64,000 nt of DNA from Acidobacteriota bacterium (GTDB lineage Bacteria > Acidobacteriota > Terriglobia > Bryobacterales > Bryobacteraceae): contig JAFDVZ010000020.1 of NCBI GenBank assembly GCA_018268715.1, positions 144,788 to 208,787 of the forward strand. Reading direction: 5' to 3'. Numbering within the stretch: the first letter of the stretch is position 1; each line of letters begins with the position of its first letter. Shown one piece after another: positions 18,149 to 25,550 of this stretch. Below the pieces are notes generated by a model that saw only the letters and a program-made list of their open reading frames with translations, searched no databases and was not told the DNA's origin. A program made the translations under genes and the position numbers.

Positions 18149-18878
18149 ACAGAGCTACCTCGTTTGAATCCACGCCATCGATGAACACACGTACGGGAAC
18201 ACGGCCCGTGATGAAGCTTTGGTCTGGAATGAAGACGTTGATCTGCCACAGTCCGGGCGCGTCCGGATTCAATCCGCTGAATTGCACCTGGGACTCCACG
18301 CCGGCAATGAACACCTGCGGCGTCGATCGTGTCGTTGCCAGCGGACTCCCGGGCGCCGCGCCGTCGGCGGGCTGCCGGCTGAGCGTTCCAGGCCCGGTCG
18401 CGTAGATCGAAACGACTTCACCGCGTTTGGCTGGACTTGACGAACTATTCTCCGTAACGCCGTCCTGATTTCGCACGGCCGCCCTTGGCGGAGTCTGGGT
18501 GTCCTTAATGAAAATGCCAGGCGCGGCCGACATGACCCGCACGGAGCCGGTCACCGTACCTGAAGGCAGCGTTACGGTCACAGGACGAATGCCGGCAGCC
18601 GCGGAATATGGGATGAGGAACGTGATCTGGGTGGAGCGGACATCATAGAGAGGAGCATCGACTCCGTCGATCGTGACCTTCACTCCACCGAGCGTCTTAG
18701 GCAATGGGAACGCTGTCGCCGTCGTCGTCGACACGCCTGTGAAGGAGCCGAACGCTGCGACCCAGGAGCCCGCGCTCACTGGCTGATCGCCACGAAAGCT
18801 CGCGCCATTCACAATTGCAATCTGCGCCTGCGCCGCGGCGCACAGGCACAGGGCCGTCAAAAGAATCTTATTGGACAT
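18138..18878 (-). CDS. Secreted TIGR03437-type protein
   Basis: A 246-residue exported protein with signal peptide MSNKILLTALCLCAAAQAQ. The mature part matches the TIGR03437 domain described from Solibacter: it opens with IAIVNGASFRGDQPVSAGSW, has the block FLIPYSAAAGIRPVTVTLPS, then GEVVSIYATGPGTLSRQPAD and the closing GLWQINVFIPD. Such domains usually sit at the C-terminus of much larger proteins; here it is nearly the entire mature protein. The ATG at 18878 was chosen because the signal peptide starts there. Its stop overlaps the TonB receptor start by 11 bases, so both are made together. Its reaction or ligand is unknown; a surface or periplasmic binding role for the receptor is an inference. 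Confidence 0.85.
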   Translation of the reverse strand: MSNKILLTALCLCAAAQAQIAIVNGASFRGDQPVSAGSWVAAFGSFTGVSTTTATAFPLPKTLGGVKVTIDGVDAPLYDVRSTQITFLIPYSAAAGIRPVTVTLPSGTVTGSVRVMSAAPGIFIKDTQTPPRAAVRNQDGVTENSSSSPAKRGEVVSIYATGPGTLSRQPADGAAPGSPLATTRSTPQVFIAGVESQVQFSGLNPDAPGLWQINVFIPDQSFITGRVPVRVFIDGVDSNEVALFVQ

Positions 18879-19216
18879 GGGTGTTGTGAGGTTCCAGAGG
18901 AATGTTCCGACCTGGCTGCATTGAGTCCTTGAGACTAGTGGCTGGGTAGACGCACTTATAGCGCGCCCCTTGATCGGCACTGGGCCCGGTTAGGGCCGAG
19001 TACGCGGTCGCCACATGACTGAGACTACAGGAGGGTGATTACAACGCAGTTACGTCTTGATTACGGGACAATGCTAGGGGAGCTATCGTTTGCCGACACA
19101 CGCTAGCCAATGGATAGGTTCATCTACCTGTCCATCGGCCGGATGCAGGACGACTGGCGCGGTGATCCAACACCCCATCATCGCTCACGCCGCGAACAGA
19201 GACTGAGAGTTTCCGG
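18879..19216 (-). other. Intergenic region upstream of the TonB operon
   Basis: This 338-base non-coding stretch should hold the promoter of the TIGR03437-TonB-repeat protein operon. A TATAAG on the minus strand (18955-18960) could be a -10 element but has no good -35 partner. No transcription terminator is evident after the oxidoreductase gene ending at 19217, and a 106-codon plus-strand frame here lacks any family resemblance. Confidence 0.4.
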
Positions 19217-20596
19217 TCAGCTAATCTCGGCATGCTTCGCCAACACCGCGTCGGTGCCATACGGAGCCCGCTGGGTCCGCGACAAAGTAGCATTCGCCTC
19301 GTCGTCGTTCACGAACCGCTCAATGGCTGGGTCCCACCGAAGGGTCCTGCCCAGGCGCATCGCAGCCCACGCCAACAAGCAGGCGCTGCAGGACCGGTGC
19401 CCCGCCTCAACCGGCGCCGCCGGAGCCTGACGGGTGCGAATGCTCATCAGCCAATCAAGATGATGATCATTGCCGGGACTTTCATGCAAATGGGTTTCGT
19501 TCGCGCCGATCCCGCCGCTCAAAATCCTGGGATCGCTGGCGTTCAGCGTGTTGTCCCGAACGCCTGGCGTGTACTTGCCGCGAGTCACCCAAATCCAACC
19601 ATTGTCGCCGATGAACCGCACACCGTTCGGGTACTTCTCGCTAATAAACATGGTCACGCCGTTGGCGTAGCGGGCCATCACATGATATGGCCCGTGAACG
19701 TCCCACAACCCCTTCTTGGGAAACTCGGCGTTCGCCGACACCTCAATGGGGCCCGACTCCTCCAGATTCATCGCCCAGTGCGCGATATCGATATGATGCG
19801 CCCCCCACCCCGTGATCATGCCCGCACCGAACTGCTCACAACGAAGCCAACCAGGCCGATCGTAGCGGACCCGAGGCGCCGACGCCTGCGGGTGCACCCG
19901 CTTCTCCGTGTAGTAGACCTCCGGCGTCGAGCCAAGCCACATATCGTAATTCAAATTCGACGGGACCGGCATCTTCGACTCCTCATCGCCAGCCGGATCC
20001 ACTGGCAGACCGATGAAGACTTGCCGCAACGCACCAATCCGGCCGTTACGCACTAACTCGCAAGCGTAGCGGAACTGAGGATCCGACCGTTGTTGGCTCC
20101 CCAGTTGCAGTATTCTGCCCGACTTCTTCACTACATCCGCCATCTGGCGACCTTCCCTAATCGTCAGAGAAGCGGGTTTCTGAAGGTAGACGTCCTTTCC
20201 GGCAAGCGACGCCTCCATCGCCGGCTGTGCGTGCCAATGATCGGGAGTGCTGATGCAAACGGCGTCGATCGACTTATCCTCCAACATCTCACGATAGTCG
20301 CCACAGCTCTTCAATCTCGAATACTTTCCGCCATATTTCTTCTCATAGGCGGACTCGATAAGTTGCTTGGCGTCCGCCAGACGCACCGTGTCGAGGTCGC
20401 ACACCGCCACATACTGCGCTTCGGCGCTATTCCTCAAGACGCCGGCGATCTCGGAGCCCCGCGCGATCCGTCCACATCCAATCTGCGCCACCTGAATCCG
20501 GTTGCTGGGCGCGGTTTGTCCCAGGACTCTGGACGGCACAATCGAAGGAAAGCCGGAAACTATGGCGGCACTTAGAAACTGGCGTCGTGTACTCAC
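19217..20596 (-). CDS. Gfo/Idh/MocA family oxidoreductase with Tat signal (second of two)
   Basis: A 459-residue NAD(P)-binding sugar oxidoreductase. The N-terminus STRRQFLSAAIVSGFP is a Tat-type signal, so the enzyme is probably exported with its cofactor. The Rossmann fold shows RIQVAQIGCGRIARGSE; the catalytic-site block reads CISTPDHWHAQPAMEASLAG followed by KDVYLQKPASLTIREG, with the conserved Lys of the (E/Q)KP motif. The GTG start at 20596 overlaps the previous stop by four bases (GTGA), so translation is coupled. It is the last gene of a five-gene operon that begins with another member of the same family. Substrate is unknown. Confidence 0.9.
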   Translation of the reverse strand: MSTRRQFLSAAIVSGFPSIVPSRVLGQTAPSNRIQVAQIGCGRIARGSEIAGVLRNSAEAQYVAVCDLDTVRLADAKQLIESAYEKKYGGKYSRLKSCGDYREMLEDKSIDAVCISTPDHWHAQPAMEASLAGKDVYLQKPASLTIREGRQMADVVKKSGRILQLGSQQRSDPQFRYACELVRNGRIGALRQVFIGLPVDPAGDEESKMPVPSNLNYDMWLGSTPEVYYTEKRVHPQASAPRVRYDRPGWLRCEQFGAGMITGWGAHHIDIAHWAMNLEESGPIEVSANAEFPKKGLWDVHGPYHVMARYANGVTMFISEKYPNGVRFIGDNGWIWVTRGKYTPGVRDNTLNASDPRILSGGIGANETHLHESPGNDHHLDWLMSIRTRQAPAAPVEAGHRSCSACLLAWAAMRLGRTLRWDPAIERFVNDDEANATLSRTQRAPYGTDAVLAKHAEIS

Positions 20597-22158
20597 TGGT
20601 CCCCCATCGCCCACAGGATCCCGCCGAGAATGTGCCGGTACAGGATCGGATTCGCATACGATTCTTTGTTGTGCCCGAGAGACGTGTAAAACTCACGTCC
20701 CCCGTCGGCCTCCAGGGTCCAAGCCAGCGGCAAGGACTCGCGCACCAGACCGAACGGGTGTCTCTCTCGCTGATTATCGTCGAGTCTGGTCGGATTTGTT
20801 GTTAGCAGCGGATGCAGGTCGGGATTCAAGTACTGCAAATGATAACACTCATCCTCCCACTCGAAGTCCGCCTGCATGTGTCTCGTCGAAAAGTGGGACC
20901 GGTCCGCCACATGAATCGTGAACTTCTGGAATTTCGGATGGTACAAGAACGATCCACCGAGGACGCGCCAGAAGTAGGGCCAACTGCGCTCCGAACCTGA
21001 AGCCGAGTGGATGCCAACGAATCCTCCGCCCGATTGAATGAACCGCCGGAAAGCGTCGCGCTGGCTGTCATCGGTGAACGCCTCGTTGTTGCTGTTCGAG
21101 AATACGATGGCCTTGTACTGTTTCAGATTCTCATCCGCGAAGGAGGTCGGGGCATCGCTCACCTCAACGCCGAATCCATTCTCAGCGCCCATCCTCTTGA
21201 TCGCGGCGACGCTCGCGGCGATGTTGTCGTGAACGTAGCCTTTGCCGTCGTTCGTGTAGTTCCTCGTGTACACCAGCACCTTGCGCGCCAGCGCCGCGCC
21301 GCCTCCACTCACCAACGTGATGCGGAACTTGAGCGTCAGCGGAGCGCTCGCAGTGAGCGTATAGGGCCGCAACCCCGGGAAATCAACGCCAAGAAACCCA
21401 TAATGGCGAAGACACCACCCGCTCGCGCCACCCGGATTCCCGGCATCGATGGTGATGCGAGCCCCGGCGCGCTTATCGCCAAAATCACCGGTCAACTCGG
21501 CCCATTGCTTCGGGACGAGGTCGCTATCCTTGACGTTCGCCTCACCGGCGGTGTCAATCACCGTGCCGGTCCGCGGCGCAAACCGGATATTGAATCCGCC
21601 GTAGCCCTTGCCCGAGTCTTTCGTTCCGGCGATCTGAACCGGATCGCCCGTAGCGCGGATCTTCAGCGTGAAATCCAGGTTCCGCCGTCCACCGACGACC
21701 GGATGCGCCACGATCTCCATGTCATCCTCGACAACCTTGCGATCCCCGAGATACCAGCCCTCCCGAAACCCGAGCACCGCGTGATCCCGGTCCGCCTCCC
21801 TGCGATTCCACTTCTCGAACCGCGCCAGCATTCCTTTGATCGTCCAAAGATCATAGGTCTTGCCGTCAACAGTGACTTCCGGCCACATCCAACTCACCCC
21901 GCGGTGATGGTAATGGTCTTTCGGAAAGTCATCCGTGATCACGGCTCCGTTCGGCGCCCACACAGGATGCAGGTAACAGCACCGCGCCCGGTCCGATGGC
22001 ACGCCATCTCTGAGCATAATCCCGTGGTTGTACACGAACACCGGGGCGCCGTTATCGGTTAGCTCAAGCGACTTGCCGTCAACCTCGCGAAAAGCAAACT
22101 GCCCCATCCCCACCGCATGCAGTAAAGCTGCCGCCAAGGCCACACGGAAGACGATCAC
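20593..22158 (-). CDS. Fusion of a PmoA-like (DUF6807) domain and a ThuA-like domain
   Basis: A 521-residue exported protein with signal peptide MIVFRVALAAALLHAVGMGQ. Residues of about 25-290 match the family annotated as PmoA (HHRGVSWMWPEVTVDGKTYD; ASGWCLRHYGFLGVDFPG); despite that name, the family is not the methane monooxygenase subunit and its function is unknown. Residues of about 295-520 are ThuA-like, a class-I glutamine-amidotransferase fold linked to trehalose and other sugar utilisation (YKAIVFSNSNNEAFTDDSQR; GGGFVGIHSASGSERSWPYF; ADRSHFSTRHM; ESYANPILYRHILGGILWAM). It overlaps both neighbours by four bases. The two domains are usually encoded separately, so the fusion suggests that they act on the same sugar derivative. 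Confidence 0.85.
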   Translation of the reverse strand: MIVFRVALAAALLHAVGMGQFAFREVDGKSLELTDNGAPVFVYNHGIMLRDGVPSDRARCCYLHPVWAPNGAVITDDFPKDHYHHRGVSWMWPEVTVDGKTYDLWTIKGMLARFEKWNRREADRDHAVLGFREGWYLGDRKVVEDDMEIVAHPVVGGRRNLDFTLKIRATGDPVQIAGTKDSGKGYGGFNIRFAPRTGTVIDTAGEANVKDSDLVPKQWAELTGDFGDKRAGARITIDAGNPGGASGWCLRHYGFLGVDFPGLRPYTLTASAPLTLKFRITLVSGGGAALARKVLVYTRNYTNDGKGYVHDNIAASVAAIKRMGAENGFGVEVSDAPTSFADENLKQYKAIVFSNSNNEAFTDDSQRDAFRRFIQSGGGFVGIHSASGSERSWPYFWRVLGGSFLYHPKFQKFTIHVADRSHFSTRHMQADFEWEDECYHLQYLNPDLHPLLTTNPTRLDDNQRERHPFGLVRESLPLAWTLEADGGREFYTSLGHNKESYANPILYRHILGGILWAMGDQ

Positions 22159-23348
22159 AATTCCCCTTTCGCTAACTTCTCCTCATCCGGCTCGACGCCG
22201 AGTCCGGCCCCGCCTGGAACCTCCAACGCGCCGTCTTTGAGCTTGAACGGATTCTTGAGATAACTGCTCGCAAGAAACTGAAGGCCGTTGAGCGCTGCCG
22301 GAAATTTCAAGTGATAGGCCCCAAACAGTTGTAGCGACGCCGCCAGTGAGACATCCGGATCAGTCAGCCCGCTACCGAGAAACAACAGGCCGCCCTGTTC
22401 GAGAATCTCGATCTGGCGGCGCGCGTCCCAAAGACCCGCAGTCCTCGCCGGCTTCATGGCGACGCCGTCCAGCAGGCCCAGTCGGATAAACTCCACCAGT
22501 TCGATGGATGAGACGACGCCCTCATCGAAGATGATCGGCAACGCCCCCTGCTGTTTCAACTCGCGCAATCCCGTAAGGCGATTCGGCGGTATCGGCTGCT
22601 CCCACACGTTCGCGCCCAGGTCCGCGAATCGCGGCGCGAGTTTCAACGCAGTGGCAAGATCATAGCCTCCGTTGGCGTCCAGCCACAGGAACGCCTCCGG
22701 CGCGCTTCGCTTCACCAATTTGCACAGCTCGATGTCGAACTTCGGTTCCGGCCCCACTTTCAGATTGAAGTGCTTATACCCGCGACTCTGTCCGTCTCGC
22801 ATAACATCGGCGGCCTCGTCCAACGTCCGAGCATTTACAGTCCAGCTCAACGTGACGCGGTCCAACGATTTGCGCCCCCACAACTCTGGTACGGACCGTT
22901 TGGTCAACTTCCCCATCAAGTCATGCAACGCAAGGTCAACGCCGGCCTTGGCGATCGGCATCCCCGTAGAAAAGGACGGCGCTATGGCCTTCGACATCGC
23001 CTGGTGGGCGCCGGCAAGATCGAACGGGTTCCTTCCGATGAGAGCCGGCGCCAGATACTCCCGTAGCGTCGACACCACCGACTCTGGAGTCTCATAACTC
23101 CAACTCGGTACGGGCACGCTCTGTCCCCACCCGGCAGTCCCGTCCTCACAGGTGATCTTAACGAAGACCGACGGACGCTCCGGCTTGGGGAAGAACTTGA
23201 AGTACGCGGCGACCTTATAGGGCGCTGGTAGGACCTCTATCCGAGTAATCGCAGGCGCCGGTTGCCCCGCCAACGCCGCCAGCGGCGCCAAGCCTTGTGA
23301 CGCCGCGGCCATCGCCGAAGATAACATCTCGCGCCGGTTCAATCTCAC
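22155..23348 (-). CDS. Mandelate racemase/muconate lactonizing (enolase superfamily) enzyme
   Basis: A 397-residue enolase-superfamily enzyme, which abstracts the alpha-proton of a carboxylate with a Mg ion; family reactions include acid-sugar dehydration and racemisation. An N-terminal LNRREMLSSAMAAASQGLAP looks like a Tat signal. Metal ligands appear as LWLDANGGYD (Asp), NVWEQPIPP (Glu) and IIFDEGVVS (Asp/Glu); FNLKVGPEPK carries the lysine of the KxK position with Gly-Pro replacing the usual pattern, and the second lysine is in GVAMKPARTAG. Overlaps the next gene by four bases and the preceding one by four. Operon partners (sugar oxidoreductases, an epimerase-like barrel) suggest an acid sugar or its lactone as substrate. 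Confidence 0.88.
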   Translation of the reverse strand: MRLNRREMLSSAMAAASQGLAPLAALAGQPAPAITRIEVLPAPYKVAAYFKFFPKPERPSVFVKITCEDGTAGWGQSVPVPSWSYETPESVVSTLREYLAPALIGRNPFDLAGAHQAMSKAIAPSFSTGMPIAKAGVDLALHDLMGKLTKRSVPELWGRKSLDRVTLSWTVNARTLDEAADVMRDGQSRGYKHFNLKVGPEPKFDIELCKLVKRSAPEAFLWLDANGGYDLATALKLAPRFADLGANVWEQPIPPNRLTGLRELKQQGALPIIFDEGVVSSIELVEFIRLGLLDGVAMKPARTAGLWDARRQIEILEQGGLLFLGSGLTDPDVSLAASLQLFGAYHLKFPAALNGLQFLASSYLKNPFKLKDGALEVPGGAGLGVEPDEEKLAKGEL

Positions 23349-24280
23349 CTCCGCCTGCCAATCGGAGGACGCCTTGGCATTTCCTCCGGATCCGGGAAGT
23401 TCAGCTTCTCACTCATCGCCTTCCAAGCCGAGTAGGACTTCTCAAGATTGTTCTGAATATCGCCAGGAACCTGGTAGCACTGCAACCCGATCGGCCCCGT
23501 ATAACCGGCGGCGTTCAATGCTCGCAGAAACCCGGCGACATTGAAGTCCCCCTCGCCGAGCCGCGTGATCGCGGACCCGGCGATTCCGTTGATGCTGACC
23601 AAGTAGATATCCGGCACGATATCTTTCAGTAACTGCGAAAAGCTGAAGTCCTGCATTCCGCAACGCTGCCGGTGAAACTCCACTGTGTGATACAAATTCA
23701 GCGCCGTCCCGACGTTACCGCGACCCGCCTTGCGGATGAGTCGGATCGCATCCGGAGTGGTTTCGACATAGAATCCAATGTGCGGATACAGGCAAACCCG
23801 TAGGCCCGCCTTCGCCGCCAGGTCGGCCACCTGCCGGATGTTCTCCACCGCACGGTCCTCCGCTTTGGCGCCGTGTCCGCGAACGGTCAGCAGCAGCATG
23901 GTCTCGCGTCCGCGCAGTTGTTCGATGGCTTTGGCGATGCCCGGATCGATTCGCGGCCCCGTATCGTCGACGAACGAGTGCACGTATACGCTGAGCAACC
24001 GCAATTGCCGGGCCTGCAACTCCTTCTGAACCTCCGGTATCCTCTCTGTCCCGGTATAAACCGCCATCCCCGCATAGCCAGTGGCCTTAAGCATCGCCGC
24101 CTGCTGGTCAAGTGGCAGTTTCTGGTCGCGACCCGTGCCATTGTCGAAAGCGAACAGATCTGGAGACAGCACCACCGGCGCCGGCGCGGGAGATCGCATC
24201 TCGACACGCGGCGGCATGCGGGTTTGCGTCTGTGCGGCCACGGCCAGCATCCAGCAATTAAGAAGTATGACGTGGCGCAT
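23345..24280 (-). CDS. Sugar phosphate isomerase/epimerase-like TIM barrel protein
   Basis: A 311-residue protein of the xylose-isomerase-like TIM barrel superfamily (AP endonuclease family 2), whose members isomerise or epimerise sugars with a divalent metal. A signal-like N-terminus MRHVILLNCWMLAVAAQTQT suggests export. Barrel segments seen are YAGMAVYTGTERIPEVQKEL, LRLLSVYVHSFVDD, AGLRVCLYPHIGFYVET, GNVGTALNLYHTVEFH and LVSINGIAGSAITRLGEGDF. The ATG at 24280 lies within the end of the upstream oxidoreductase gene (23-base overlap), and its stop overlaps the next gene by four bases. Its place in the operon fits a sugar interconversion step. Confidence 0.85.
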   Translation of the reverse strand: MRHVILLNCWMLAVAAQTQTRMPPRVEMRSPAPAPVVLSPDLFAFDNGTGRDQKLPLDQQAAMLKATGYAGMAVYTGTERIPEVQKELQARQLRLLSVYVHSFVDDTGPRIDPGIAKAIEQLRGRETMLLLTVRGHGAKAEDRAVENIRQVADLAAKAGLRVCLYPHIGFYVETTPDAIRLIRKAGRGNVGTALNLYHTVEFHRQRCGMQDFSFSQLLKDIVPDIYLVSINGIAGSAITRLGEGDFNVAGFLRALNAAGYTGPIGLQCYQVPGDIQNNLEKSYSAWKAMSEKLNFPDPEEMPRRPPIGRRR

Positions 24281-25532
24281 GGATCGGTTTCCTTAGGTAT
24301 TGGTTCGCGGCTTCGTTGTTCGTGAAACGCTCTTTCACAGGATCCCACTCCAAGCGGCCGCCCACTTGAATGGCGATATGGGCCAGGTGGCACAGAGAGG
24401 TTGTTCGATGCCCGACCTCGGCGTCCTCCAGCGTCTGCCCGCGCGACTTCACGGCGTCGATGAAGTCCTGCTTGTCAGTCTTGAACGGCAGCCGCACCCA
24501 ACGGGTCGGGTTTTTGTAATCGACCACGCGCGCCGGTCCCGCGGTGACGCCCTCGTAGGAGGCCTCGATCCAACCTTCGGTTCCCTCGAATCGCACGTAC
24601 GGCCTGTCGATCTTGTAGATCAGCCGTACGCCGTTGGAGTAGCGATACTCCGCCTCGAACCCCAGCAGGACATTCCAGAAGCTGTCCCCGGCGGGATATT
24701 CTCCCGTGGCCTCCACCTGAATCGGTCCACTGCGATCCGTGTTGTTGCCCCACTGCGCGATGTCGTTCAGATGGGCGCCCCAATTCGTGATCATCCCATC
24801 GCAGTACTCCAGACGCCGCATCCATCCCGGCCGCTCATACGCTTTCGGCTTGTGCACCCGAGCCTCGGTGTACGGCGCGTGCGGCGCCGGGCCCTGCCAT
24901 CGCTCATAGTCGAGTTCCGTTGGAACCGGCATATCCGGTTGCGGCGGACATCCCACGTCGCCCTTCGGCACGCCGCTGCGAATCGTCTTCAACTCTCCGA
25001 TGCGTCCGTTACGCACCCACTCCACCGCCGCGTGAAACGTGGTGATGGACCGGAACTCGCTATCGGTGCGAAAAACTCGGCGGTGCTTCGCCACGACGTC
25101 GGCGAGCGCCCGTCCCTCCGCGATCGTACGCGTCAGCGGCTTCTCGCAGGACACGTCCTTGCCCGCCTCCACCGCCGCAATCGACATCGGAACGTGCCAA
25201 TGGTCGGGCGTGGAGATCATGACGGCGTCAATCGACTGGTCGGCCAGCACCTCGCGGAAGTCGCGAACCGCCTTGCACCCGGGCTTCCCGTACGCCTGAT
25301 CCACCTGCTCCCTGGCGCGCTCCAGGCGCCAGGCGTCGACATCGCACACCGCCACAACCCGCACGTCCGGCATCGCCAGAAACTGTTTGAGATTCACCTG
25401 CACGCACTGGCGCCCTACGCCGATCATACCCACCGTCACGCGATTGGACGGCGCGAAGCGGCCGAAAACGCCGGCTGGAATAAATAGGGGCGCGGCCGCC
25501 GTCAAAAGGCCGCGCCGTGTGACTACAGTCAT
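24258..25532 (-). CDS. Gfo/Idh/MocA family oxidoreductase with Tat signal (first of two)
   Basis: A 424-residue NAD(P)-dependent sugar oxidoreductase homologue, first gene of the five-gene operon. Tat-like signal VVTRRGLLTAAAPLF, Rossmann motif VTVGMIGVGRQCVQVN, and the active-site block VMISTPDHWHVPMSIAAVEA followed by KDVSCEKPLTRTIAEG with the catalytic-site Lys. Both this protein and the one at 19217-20596 share the GAHLNDIAQW/GAHHIDIAHW substrate-site pattern, so they are paralogues that may act in sequence (oxidation then reduction) as in some sugar epimerisation routes. The ATG at 25532 has no strong ribosome-binding site. The region upstream of the start is the 3' end of a pseudogenised TonB receptor, with only 18 bases between. 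Confidence 0.9.
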   Translation of the reverse strand: MTVVTRRGLLTAAAPLFIPAGVFGRFAPSNRVTVGMIGVGRQCVQVNLKQFLAMPDVRVVAVCDVDAWRLERAREQVDQAYGKPGCKAVRDFREVLADQSIDAVMISTPDHWHVPMSIAAVEAGKDVSCEKPLTRTIAEGRALADVVAKHRRVFRTDSEFRSITTFHAAVEWVRNGRIGELKTIRSGVPKGDVGCPPQPDMPVPTELDYERWQGPAPHAPYTEARVHKPKAYERPGWMRRLEYCDGMITNWGAHLNDIAQWGNNTDRSGPIQVEATGEYPAGDSFWNVLLGFEAEYRYSNGVRLIYKIDRPYVRFEGTEGWIEASYEGVTAGPARVVDYKNPTRWVRLPFKTDKQDFIDAVKSRGQTLEDAEVGHRTTSLCHLAHIAIQVGGRLEWDPVKERFTNNEAANQYLRKPIHAPRHTS

Positions 25533-25550
25533 AGGACAACAGACACTACA

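Noticed and set aside
19110..19430. 106-codon plus-strand frame over the oxidoreductase end and the operon control region
   Set aside because: It overlaps a well-supported gene on the other strand and has no family resemblance.
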